Positions 1 through 7,309 of a stretch of DNA of 14,984 nt are shown here, piece after piece; the first letter of the stretch is position 1; every line of letters starts with the position of its first letter. A program made the translations under genes and the position numbers. This DNA is from Acidobacteriota bacterium (GTDB lineage Bacteria; Acidobacteriota; Blastocatellia; Pyrinomonadales; Pyrinomonadaceae). A model generated the notes under the pieces. That model had not been told where the DNA came from. It was given only the letters and a program-made list of their open reading frames with translations, and searched no databases. The stretch spans positions 10,581 to 25,564 of the forward strand of contig QHXE01000241.1 of NCBI GenBank assembly GCA_003222835.1. The letters are read 5' to 3'.

Positions 1-1
1 G

Positions 2-1645
2 CAAGTAGGCAACGTAGATCACAAGTTACAGGTTGGCGATAACAGCAAGCTCGAGATTTATGATTATCCCGGCGCTTACGCCCAGCGCTTTGATGGTGTC
101 GGCAAGGGCGGTGACGATCAGTCGTCCGATCTTTCGAACATACACCCCGAGGATAGCGATCGCACGACGAAGCTTCGCATGCAGGCCGAAACCGTGCCCG
201 GCCTGGTGATCCGCGGCAGCAGCAATTGTCGGCACCTGGTCTCCGGTTATCAATTTACCTTGGATCGGCATTTCGACGCCGACGGTGATTACGTCTTAAC
301 CGAATTAGCGCATACGGCGAAATTGACGAGCGCCGACTATCGTTCCGGCGGCGAGGGAGAGTTCGCTTACGAAAATCGCTTTACCTGCATTCCGTTCAAT
401 ATTCACCTGCCCTTCCGTCCACCGCAGCTTGCGGTCAAGCCTACGGTGAAAGGTACCCAGACCGCGGTCGTCGTTGGGCCACCAGGAGAGGAAATCTTCA
501 CCGACAAGTACGGTCGCGTGAAAGTGCAGTTCCATTGGGACCGTGAAGGTAAGGGCGACGCGGATAGCTCGTGCTGGATTCGCGTGGGCCAGTTGTGGGC
601 CGGAAAGAAATGGGGCTCCATGTTCATCCCTCGCGTTACCATGGAGGTGATAGTCGACTTTCTGGAGGGCGATCCCGATCAGCCGCTGGTCATTGGTTGC
701 GTTTATAACGCGGACATGATGCCCGCTTACACCCAGCCGGATGAGAAGACGAAGAGCGGAGTAAAGACCATGTCTTCGAAGGGCGGCGAGGGATTCAACG
801 AGTTGCGGTTCGAAGACAAGAAAGGCTCTGAGCAGGTCTTCATCCACGCCGAACGCGACCTGGACGTGCGCGTCGAGAACGACCGGCGCGTATTCATTGG
901 CGGCAACAAACAGGACAAACCGATTGGCGACGATCATCTAATAGTCAAACGCGACAAGATAGGAAAGATCGAGCGTGACCAGCATCTTCTGGTCAAGCGG
1001 GACCGAATCGATCAGATCGAGCGTGACGATAATCTTTCGGTTGGAGGCAAATCCGCGACGTCCATCACCGGCTCAATGTCGGTGGAAGTCAAGGGCGACG
1101 TGATTGAGGAATTCAAGTCAAACCACAGCGAGCAGGTTGGCACGAGCTACTACGTCAAAGCGATGACCGTGGTCATCGAAGCGAGCCTTGGACTAACTAT
1201 TAAGGTCGGCGGCAACTTCATCACCATTAATCCGGCCGGCATCCAGATAGTAGGAATGCCGGCCGTCATGATCAATAGCGGCGGAGCACCGCTGGTCGGT
1301 ATTCCCGGAATGCTGGTTGGCCCAATGACCGCAGCCGCGGCTATGGCGGCCGACGACGCTAAACCCGGAACGCTTGGAGAAATTCAAAAGAATCAGGTTG
1401 CCGGCGCGCCAACTCACAATCCCACATCGGAAGAGAACAAAGACAAGAAACACTGGATTGGCCTCGAGATGGTTGACGATGAAGGCAAACCGGTCCCCGG
1501 ATTGGGCTATCGAGTGAAGTTGCCGGACGGATCGGAAACCTCAGGCACGCTGGATGAGAAGGGCCAAGCCAGGATTGAGCATATTGATGCCGGCAACTGT
1601 CAGATTACTTTTGATCTGGATAAGGACGCGTGGGAAGAGGCGTAA
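2..1645 (+). CDS. vgrG: VgrG spike protein, 5' end outside window
   Basis: Trimeric spike at the tip of the tube, which carries PAAR and effectors. The reading frame is open from base 2, so the gene starts upstream; the visible part is 547 residues. It begins in the gp27-like region with the VgrG signature LEIYDYPGAYAQRF (about residues 17-30). The gp5-like OB fold follows at about 155-245, with DKYGRVKVQFHWDREG and then GDPDQPLVIGCVYN. Next is the needle-forming beta region, including two clear 16-residue repeats and the start of a third (nt 929-976, 977-1024, from 1025; pattern D-x-x-L-x-V-K-R-D). The last about 65 residues (from nt 1450) are an extra small beta-sandwich-like domain, recognisable by DEGKPVPG, LPDGSETSGTLDEKG and GNCQITF, of the kind often attached to VgrG tails as an adaptor. 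It heads the plus-strand block; 128 bp separate it from the next gene. Identity is very secure; the role of the C-terminal domain is inferred. Confidence 0.95.
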   Translation, partial: QVGNVDHKLQVGDNSKLEIYDYPGAYAQRFDGVGKGGDDQSSDLSNIHPEDSDRTTKLRMQAETVPGLVIRGSSNCRHLVSGYQFTLDRHFDADGDYVLTELAHTAKLTSADYRSGGEGEFAYENRFTCIPFNIHLPFRPPQLAVKPTVKGTQTAVVVGPPGEEIFTDKYGRVKVQFHWDREGKGDADSSCWIRVGQLWAGKKWGSMFIPRVTMEVIVDFLEGDPDQPLVIGCVYNADMMPAYTQPDEKTKSGVKTMSSKGGEGFNELRFEDKKGSEQVFIHAERDLDVRVENDRRVFIGGNKQDKPIGDDHLIVKRDKIGKIERDQHLLVKRDRIDQIERDDNLSVGGKSATSITGSMSVEVKGDVIEEFKSNHSEQVGTSYYVKAMTVVIEASLGLTIKVGGNFITINPAGIQIVGMPAVMINSGGAPLVGIPGMLVGPMTAAAAMAADDAKPGTLGEIQKNQVAGAPTHNPTSEENKDKKHWIGLEMVDDEGKPVPGLGYRVKLPDGSETSGTLDEKGQARIEHIDAGNCQITFDLDKDAWEEA

Positions 1646-1773
1646 CCAAGGTTTGGGAACCAAAGGATACGGCCATATGCCACCGTCGCGGGAGCGTCAA
1701 GGACATCTCAGTTCATGAGAAGGCGGTCGTTCATCTTTTGATCGACTAAATTCATGTCAGAGGCAACTAGGGA

Positions 1774-3975
1774 ATGTCGGATTTCTCTGACCTTGTCGGT
1801 AACGTCTCGACCGTATTCAGGAACGTCTTGCGCCTGCGGGCGCCGACGTTGCGCATTACGATCCGTCTCGGTGATCTGGACGCAGTATTCGACCCGGTTG
1901 GGACTGTGCTCGGCAAGAAACAACGCCTGCAGGCACTCGGTTACTACTACGAAGTAATTACCGGCCCCGCCGCCGGAAACAACGTCACTGAGGCCTTTAC
2001 GAACTGCCTCGCGGCCTGGCGGAGAAAGCGCGAGGCAACCCTTGGGGCTCCCTTCGCCAACGACGCGGCGGTCGAGGCAGACATGCAGGCACAGATTCGG
2101 GTATTTGTCCTGGAAGGCGGCGCCCTGCCTGCGGTCGGCGGCGAAGTGCGGGTAGTTCTGCCCGGGGCTCTCACCTTCAATAACAACGCTGACCTGGGAG
2201 CCGGTGGCAATGCAGACGGAACCGCGTTGCCCTCACTTCGGTTCAATGACGAAGGGACCATGTGGGCCAACAATCTGCCGCTTGGAAAAATCCCCATAAT
2301 CGCTTTGGTCGAGAAAGACACTGGTGGCGGTGTTTGGATTCCGGCGCCGAACGAGTTGGTTCACTTCCGCCTCATCCCACCTTTCCATGATGATGCTGCG
2401 AACGAATTGGCTGACGTCAATGCACTGCGTAACCAGTCGGAGCAGGCCAATGGACCGCCGCCGGGAACGCCTTCGGCTCCGGTCGCCGGTGTGGGGCCGC
2501 GGCCCTTCATCACGAATGCGACGGGCGTAGGCGGCAGCTTTGTCGCGGCGGATCCGCAACGTTACAACGCTCACACAAGCCGCGGCGGTAAGCGCGGGTT
2601 GCCGGTGCTGAACAATATCTTCGATCCGCTGCCGGCACCGGCGTTTCCCAACATGAATGCGATTCAGGCGTCGCGCCATACTCATGCGGTGCAGGCACGG
2701 ACGAATGCCAACGGTGAGGCGGGCATTCTCCTTAAACCGAATCGAGCGGGCGGTGATCGTTACCGTCTGCGCATCTTCGTTGATCCGGTGGCGTTGCGCG
2801 CATCCGATGGAACGGAAGCCAATGCGGTCTCGCAGCAGACTGGCCGGTTTTGTGTCTGGAAACACATTTTGTGGTCGCGCTGTTTGATAAAACCACTCCC
2901 GAATCTGCCACCCCAAAATTCAGTTCTTGGAGATCAAGCCCGACTGGCTATTCTCGGTTATGACACCGGACCGCTCGACGGTATCCGAGGTGGACGAACA
3001 ATCGCCGCGACGCGAGCTTTCCAGCGAAACCATCCGCCACTAGTGCAAGACGGGATCGCCGGCGCAAATACTCGGCCGGTTCTGGATCAAGCCGTCACCA
3101 CCTACATGAACAATGCAGGCGCGCCTCTAGGGGTGATGAATTTTGGGACCGTCCAGGCTCAGTTTCGTCAAATGTATTGTTTTCTCGTGGACCTCGACGC
3201 CCAAGCCATGCTCGGTACGCCCATGACTGCGGCCTTCTATCAAGCGGCAATTAGGTGGGCCCGGGGACAGGCGCACGCCAATCAGGCTGCATATGGACTT
3301 AGTCAGGTCTACAATCTTAATACGATGATCGAGGACGTGTTCGACACACCGCAGCTTTTCAGCCTTCGCCACCCGTTGCAGTACAACCGAACACGTGGCG
3401 CCGGAGTGCCGGCAGCAGTTGCCGGGGCGCCAGCTAACTTCCTGAATTATTGGCAAGATGCGAGCCGAGTGATTTACGCGACCGGGGGTTTACTGGAACT
3501 CTTTCTCAGATTCGTAACCGGAAATGCTTCCGATACCAACCCACCAACTGCAAACATCACACGTTATTCGACACCCGGGCTGACACTTGTTCAAGCGTTG
3601 TCTGCTTCCCAGTTGATGTTTCCCCCGAATGAAGCTTTGCAAGTACAACTGCCGCCATCGAACAACTTGACGGGCGCCAGTGGATTTGCGAAGCCTGAGC
3701 GGGCCTGCGCGATCTTTTACGGCAGCACGCAATATGTTAACTGGCCCTACCTGGGCGATGGGTTTACCAAGAACTCGATGCATGAAATGGGTCACACCCT
3801 GTATCTACGGCATCACCGTACGCAACCAGGTGGCCTTCATGCCAGCGCGAGCTTTCGCGAAGATCACGACAACACCGACCGGTGTTTAATGGGTTATCTC
3901 TTCTGTGAAGGTGAATACTGCGGAAAGTGTTATTTGAAGATCCGAGGTTGGGACATATCCCAAATGCCCGTGTGA
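1774..3975 (+). CDS. putative metzincin-like zinc protease with peptidoglycan-binding modules (candidate VgrG cargo)
   Basis: 733 residues. At residues 670-681 lies HEMGHTLYLRHH, a zinc-protease signature HExxHxxxxxH. Metzincins usually have Gly at the third position after the second His; here it is Tyr. A possible Met-turn follows (C-L-M-G-Y, Met706) in a Cys-rich tail (Cys704, 711, 716, 719). A peptidoglycan-binding-type repeat is clear at about 383-448 (GDQARLAILGYDTGPLDG, then ATRAFQRN). A second, more diverged copy is at about 29-82 (RLGDLDAVFDP, KKQRLQALGYY) and resembles the C-terminal module of the two LysM proteins downstream. The middle is Ala/Pro/Asn-rich with beta-type stretches and no family I recognise. 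ATG 1774 is used because an in-frame TAG lies just before it; GAGG precedes by about 10 bases. No signal peptide is seen, as expected for cargo delivered by an injection system. Position right after vgrG suggests a delivered effector; catalytic activity and target are inference. Confidence 0.8.
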   Translation: MSDFSDLVGNVSTVFRNVLRLRAPTLRITIRLGDLDAVFDPVGTVLGKKQRLQALGYYYEVITGPAAGNNVTEAFTNCLAAWRRKREATLGAPFANDAAVEADMQAQIRVFVLEGGALPAVGGEVRVVLPGALTFNNNADLGAGGNADGTALPSLRFNDEGTMWANNLPLGKIPIIALVEKDTGGGVWIPAPNELVHFRLIPPFHDDAANELADVNALRNQSEQANGPPPGTPSAPVAGVGPRPFITNATGVGGSFVAADPQRYNAHTSRGGKRGLPVLNNIFDPLPAPAFPNMNAIQASRHTHAVQARTNANGEAGILLKPNRAGGDRYRLRIFVDPVALRASDGTEANAVSQQTGRFCVWKHILWSRCLIKPLPNLPPQNSVLGDQARLAILGYDTGPLDGIRGGRTIAATRAFQRNHPPLVQDGIAGANTRPVLDQAVTTYMNNAGAPLGVMNFGTVQAQFRQMYCFLVDLDAQAMLGTPMTAAFYQAAIRWARGQAHANQAAYGLSQVYNLNTMIEDVFDTPQLFSLRHPLQYNRTRGAGVPAAVAGAPANFLNYWQDASRVIYATGGLLELFLRFVTGNASDTNPPTANITRYSTPGLTLVQALSASQLMFPPNEALQVQLPPSNNLTGASGFAKPERACAIFYGSTQYVNWPYLGDGFTKNSMHEMGHTLYLRHHRTQPGGLHASASFREDHDNTDRCLMGYLFCEGEYCGKCYLKIRGWDISQMPV

Positions 3976-3982
3976 GCGTGAG

Positions 3983-5407
3983 ATGACACCCTTGATACAA
4001 GCAAAGCTGGCGCGGAAAGACTTCGCTGTAGGCGAGAGCGTTCCGTTTACGTTGTCGGTGACTAATCCGAGCGCGACGGAATTGCTGGCAGTGGCTGATC
4101 CTCGCCGGGGCGGCGATTCGCTACGGTTTACTGTGGGCTTTCCTAATGGCCAGGAGCTTTCGTTCACGACTGGCGAAGCGTTGCAAGCGCCAGGAGTGAA
4201 ACAGATTCCTATAGATATGCGAGTGCCTCCGAACGTGCGCCAGGATTTTGAATTTGATCTAACGGAATGGATAAGGTTCGAGAAGCCTGGCAGCTACCGC
4301 TTAAAGGTCGGTTACGAATGGAAGAAAGGCGAGCCGCCATGGTCCTCGGAAGTTACTTTCGTGATCAACTCTCCCAGCGGCAGTTTTCTGGAAGCTGTTC
4401 CGGCTGAAGCTGCGAGGATGGGCTATTACGGACTTTTGTGGAGTGAACCAGACGACAATCAAGGCCGCGTGCTACTCGCTGACTACCGTATCGAGCGGCC
4501 GCTCTTGGATGTGCGTCGCGCGCGGGAGATTGCGAAGGTACCCATGGGGGCCGCCCCGAGCCTTTCAATGTCGCCGGCTGGTTTACCTTTCAGCGAGCGC
4601 TGGCTAGCGTGGGTGGTCAAAGATCAACTACACACCGTTTACCATGCAGATACCTTGGAGAATAAGTTGCCACTGAGCACGACTCCGCTGCCTGGTCCTG
4701 AGTTTAAGCTGGTGAGTCCCCCGCTGTCCGAAGCCGCTCCGGACGAGGGCCGCCCCGGCTGTATGATCGCATTAGTAACGCCCGGAAGTGCCAGCGCCGG
4801 AACGCTCCTGCCAGTCGAGATTAATCGCAGAGGACAAGCGCGGATGCTCAGTGCCGCCCCCTTGCCTGGCGCCGTGTTAGACGCCTGGGCCACGGCAACC
4901 GCGACATCGAATCCAACGTTCATCCTGGCTGTCAGAGTTGGAAACAGCCTCGAGTTGCTGGCTGTAACTTGTCCGTGGAAAAGCACGGGAGGAACATCAA
5001 AATCATTACTGAGTATCGAGGGTGAGCTTTTGGGTGGAGATGTCCGGGCTACGCTTGACGAGCACTTGCAGATCGGGCTGGTGGTAAAGCGGGGTGCGAC
5101 TCGAGAGCGACTATCTTTTGCTATAACTTTGCCCGGAGCGAAAGTTGAACCCATCACAAGTCCGCTCTTCACCGATGAAGACACTACAGTGGTAAGGGCG
5201 CGACTCGATGAACGTGCGCAACTTCATCTTCTTCTGAGAAACCGCCAAAGATTGTCTTATGTGCCTCCAGATGCGAACGCAGAGGTCTGGTCGGATAGTC
5301 GGCCGGCCGAATCCGGAAAGTCCTTTGATTTGTTGCTGCGTCCCGGGTTTCCTGCAGCCCTGGTTTACTATGACACTACGCATGGACCAATCTCAGTAGG
5401 TTTATAA
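3983..5407 (+). CDS. Ig-like domain protein with beta-rich C-terminal region, unknown function (cassette copy 1, first gene)
   Basis: 474 residues, starting 7 bp after the protease stop with only a weak GAG upstream, so translation is probably coupled. Residues about 5-128 form an Ig-like/beta-sandwich domain (KDFAVGESVPFTLSVTN, then VADPRRGGDSL, SFTTGEAL, PGVKQ, FEFDL, PGSYRLKVGYEW) resembling protein-modifying or proteinase-inhibitor-like beta domains. The rest (about 135-474) is a series of short beta units (for example ERWLAWVVKDQLHTVYH, TFILAVRVGNSLELLAV, AQLHLLLRNRQRLSYV) that could be a propeller; I do not recognise a named family. No signal peptide. The Ig-like domain is closely repeated in the gene starting at 6036, which lacks the beta-rich part. 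It sits between the candidate protease and a LysM protein, so it may be a structural partner, an inhibitor, or cargo. Gene call is secure; function unknown. Confidence 0.85.
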   Translation: MTPLIQAKLARKDFAVGESVPFTLSVTNPSATELLAVADPRRGGDSLRFTVGFPNGQELSFTTGEALQAPGVKQIPIDMRVPPNVRQDFEFDLTEWIRFEKPGSYRLKVGYEWKKGEPPWSSEVTFVINSPSGSFLEAVPAEAARMGYYGLLWSEPDDNQGRVLLADYRIERPLLDVRRAREIAKVPMGAAPSLSMSPAGLPFSERWLAWVVKDQLHTVYHADTLENKLPLSTTPLPGPEFKLVSPPLSEAAPDEGRPGCMIALVTPGSASAGTLLPVEINRRGQARMLSAAPLPGAVLDAWATATATSNPTFILAVRVGNSLELLAVTCPWKSTGGTSKSLLSIEGELLGGDVRATLDEHLQIGLVVKRGATRERLSFAITLPGAKVEPITSPLFTDEDTTVVRARLDERAQLHLLLRNRQRLSYVPPDANAEVWSDSRPAESGKSFDLLLRPGFPAALVYYDTTHGPISVGL

Positions 5408-5409
5408 CG

Positions 5410-6042
5410 ATGCCTTTACATTTAGTCGAACAAGGCGAATCGATCGCAAGGATTGCGCTCAAATATGGGTTTTACGACTGGCGAAAGATCTATGAGCTGC
5501 CTGAGAACGCCTCCTTACGTCAGAAGCGCCCCCACCCTGAAATTCTTTATCCTGGTGACGAGGTTTTCATCCCCGATAAAGAGACGAAGGAATATTCAAA
5601 ACCGACAGACCAAAAGCATCGGTTCCGTATGAAGGGACCGAAGGATACGAAGCTCAAGATCATTGTGAAAGATGAGCAGGATAAGCCCTTCGCTAACAAA
5701 CCCTACAAGCTCGTGCTCGACGAGACGCTGACCTTTACGGGAACAACAAACGGCGAAGGATTGCTCGAAGCCGACATACCACTGACGGCGCAAGAGGGGA
5801 TCCTGGAGATCCAGGGCTACAAACTCCCTGTGCGCGTATCTCATCTGGATCCGATTGAGGAGCTGACAGGGGTGCAGGGTCGACTGCATAATCTGGGGTA
5901 TGATTGCGGAGCAATCGATGGGAACCTTAGCGAGCAGACCACCGAAGCCGTGAAGGCATTCCAGGAGTATGCAGGACTTGATCCGACGGGCCAAATTGAC
6001 GAAGCGACCAGGAGCAAACTAAAGGAAAAACACGGATGCTAG
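5410..6042 (+). CDS. LysM / peptidoglycan-binding protein, copy 1
   Basis: 210 residues in three parts. (1) An N-terminal LysM-type domain at about 3-57: LVEQGESIARIALKYGF, then YPGDEVFIPDKE, the usual end of LysM units in proteins near vgrG. (2) A central small beta domain at about 77-140 (DKPFANKPYKLVLD, FTGTTNGEG). (3) A C-terminal peptidoglycan-binding repeat at about 146-208: LDPIEELTGVQGRLHNLGYD, CGAIDG, TTEAVKAFQ, LDPTGQID. No signal peptide or membrane segment. It starts 2 bp after the preceding stop without a strong Shine-Dalgarno, so coupling is likely. LysM and this repeat both bind glycan or peptidoglycan in known proteins. In this setting the protein is plausibly a cell-wall-anchoring adaptor or injected cargo, which is inference. 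It is paralogous to the gene at 6673; both share the KPTDQ-x-H-x-F linker. Confidence 0.88.
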   Translation: MPLHLVEQGESIARIALKYGFYDWRKIYELPENASLRQKRPHPEILYPGDEVFIPDKETKEYSKPTDQKHRFRMKGPKDTKLKIIVKDEQDKPFANKPYKLVLDETLTFTGTTNGEGLLEADIPLTAQEGILEIQGYKLPVRVSHLDPIEELTGVQGRLHNLGYDCGAIDGNLSEQTTEAVKAFQEYAGLDPTGQIDEATRSKLKEKHGC

Positions 6043-6641
6043 CGCAAAAGCGAGTGGTCGAGCCGATCTTCTACCAGACTAGCTTGAGACAATTTACGAA
6101 GACATTTCTTTGCGCGACAATGCTCGCTCTGGCTCCATACGTCAGCGGGGCTTGGCTCACATTATCCGGAAGTACTATGACAACGAACATGGAGGATGAG
6201 GCCACCGCCAATCTTAAAATAGAAGCCCGGTTGGGAAAGAAGTCCTTCGTTGTTGGAGAGCGGGTCCAACTTGTGCTTTGGATTACCAATCAGGGAAAAG
6301 AACTGGTGACCGTCGCGGATCCTCGGCGGGGCGGCGATTCGCTTCAAATCTGGCTGAAACTGCCCGACGGAGAGGAATGTTCCTTCACGACTGGTGAGGC
6401 GTTACGCGCGCCCGGCGTCAAACAAGTCCTCGTGGGTATGCGGCTGCCTCCTGGAGTACGCCAGAATTTCGAGTTCGATTTGGCGAAGTTGACGAGTCTG
6501 AACGAACCGGGGCGTTATCAGCTTAGACTCCACTATACCTGGAAGGCCGGCGAGCAGGCTTGGCACTCGCCGGAAATGCCTTTCTCGATCACGGCAGCGA
6601 GACGTCAGAGAGCACATCCACTTGCGAAAGATACATTCTAA
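6036..6641 (+). CDS. Ig-like domain protein with possible signal peptide (cassette copy 2, first gene)
   Basis: 201 residues from ATG 6036, which overlaps the preceding stop in ATGCTAG, a coupling arrangement, with AAGGA about 8 bases upstream. The first about 50 residues have basic residues, then a hydrophobic run (KTFLCATMLALAPYVSGAW), like a signal peptide or membrane anchor without a lipobox Cys. The remainder is one Ig-like domain nearly parallel to residues 5-128 of the protein at 3983: VADPRRGGDSL, SFTTGEAL, APGVKQ, FEFDL and a final HYTWKAGE are matched in order. It lacks the large beta-rich C-terminus. An alternative start is ATG 6177 (GGAAG five bases upstream), which would give a cytosolic domain-only protein like its sister. 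If exported, it could sit in the periplasm opposite its cytosolic paralogue, for example as a protective or inhibitor protein; that is speculation. Gene secure, start uncertain. Confidence 0.8.
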   Translation: MLAQKRVVEPIFYQTSLRQFTKTFLCATMLALAPYVSGAWLTLSGSTMTTNMEDEATANLKIEARLGKKSFVVGERVQLVLWITNQGKELVTVADPRRGGDSLQIWLKLPDGEECSFTTGEALRAPGVKQVLVGMRLPPGVRQNFEFDLAKLTSLNEPGRYQLRLHYTWKAGEQAWHSPEMPFSITAARRQRAHPLAKDTF

Positions 6642-6672
6642 GAGAAACATGCAGGTCGAGGTGGCTTAGCAT

Positions 6673-7296
6673 ATGCCGAAACAACGCGTGGGAGAAGGCG
6701 AAAGCACTTCGAGTCTGGCCAAAAAGAACGGCTTCTTCTGGAGGACGATTTGGGAACACGGCGCGAACGCAGAGCTAAAATCTCTGCGTAAGGATCCGAA
6801 CGTGCTCTTTGCCGATGATGAGATCTTTATCCCGGAAAAGCAATTCAAAGACCTCTCGAAGCCGACCGACCAGATGCACAAATTCAAGCGCAAGGGCGAA
6901 CCCTGCAAATTGAAAGTGCAATTAATGAAAGCCGGCAAGCCACGCAAGAATGAAAAGTATGTGCTCAATCTCGACGGCAAGTTGATCGATGGGACGACCG
7001 ACGGCGATGGAAAGTTTGAGCATTTCATTCCGGGCGACTCGCGCAGCGCCCTGCTGATGCTGCGCAACGGACAGGAGGTCATCCCTTTGCGCCTCGGTGA
7101 CCTCGATCCCTGCGACCAAGCGACGGGTATTCAACAGCGGCTGAACAATCTGGGGTTCGACTGTGGCTCGGAAGATGGCGAGATCGGAGATGCGTCAAAG
7201 GAAGCTATCAAGACGTTTCAGGAGGCATATAAGCTTGACGTCACAGGCGAAGCCGACGATGCCACCAAGAACAAACTCAAAGAACTTTGCAAGTAG
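6673..7296 (+). CDS. LysM / peptidoglycan-binding protein, copy 2
   Basis: 207 residues with the same three-part layout as the gene at 5410. LysM-type domain at about 3-54 (EGESTSSLAKKNGFFW, DPNVLFADDEIFIPEK). Linker KPTDQMHKFKRKGE. Central beta domain at about 70-130 (KNEKYVLNLDGKLIDG, TTDGDGKF). Peptidoglycan-binding repeat at about 138-205 (RLGDLDPCDQATGIQQRL, NNLGFDCGSEDG, EAIKTFQ). No signal peptide. The start ATG is preceded by GAGG about 11 bases upstream. Divergence from copy 1 is substantial at the DNA level, so the duplication is not recent. The RLGDLD block also appears near the N-terminus of the candidate protease at 1774, tying these genes together as one module family. Role as wall-binding adaptor or cargo is inferred. 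Confidence 0.88.
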   Translation: MPKQRVGEGESTSSLAKKNGFFWRTIWEHGANAELKSLRKDPNVLFADDEIFIPEKQFKDLSKPTDQMHKFKRKGEPCKLKVQLMKAGKPRKNEKYVLNLDGKLIDGTTDGDGKFEHFIPGDSRSALLMLRNGQEVIPLRLGDLDPCDQATGIQQRLNNLGFDCGSEDGEIGDASKEAIKTFQEAYKLDVTGEADDATKNKLKELCK

Positions 7297-7300
7297 GAGG
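7295..7300 (+). promoter_or_regulatory. Shine-Dalgarno AGGAGG for the GTG-started 694-aa gene
   Basis: A full AGGAGG overlaps the stop codon of the preceding LysM gene and lies 9 bases before GTG 7310. It decides for the GTG start, since the next in-frame ATG codons are far downstream and lack such a site. This is the strongest ribosome site seen in the first 9 kb, which may mean higher expression of this gene than of its coupled upstream neighbours. Confidence 0.8.
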
Positions 7301-7309
7301 AATTGAGTT

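Noticed and set aside
305..937. 210-codon minus-strand open frame inside vgrG
   Set aside because: Lies fully opposite well-conserved VgrG sequence and resembles no protein.
929..1070. CRISPR-like direct repeats
   Set aside because: Two to three in-frame 48-bp units encode the VgrG needle; no spacers of constant length with variable sequence.
1646..1773. Short out-of-frame continuation after the vgrG stop (a frame ending HEKAVVHLLID)
   Set aside because: Considered as a frameshifted tail or lost gene start, but it matches no motif I know and is too short to support.
2233..2916. 227-codon minus-strand open frame inside the protease gene
   Set aside because: Opposite the protease body, very Arg-rich, no ribosome site; shadow frame.
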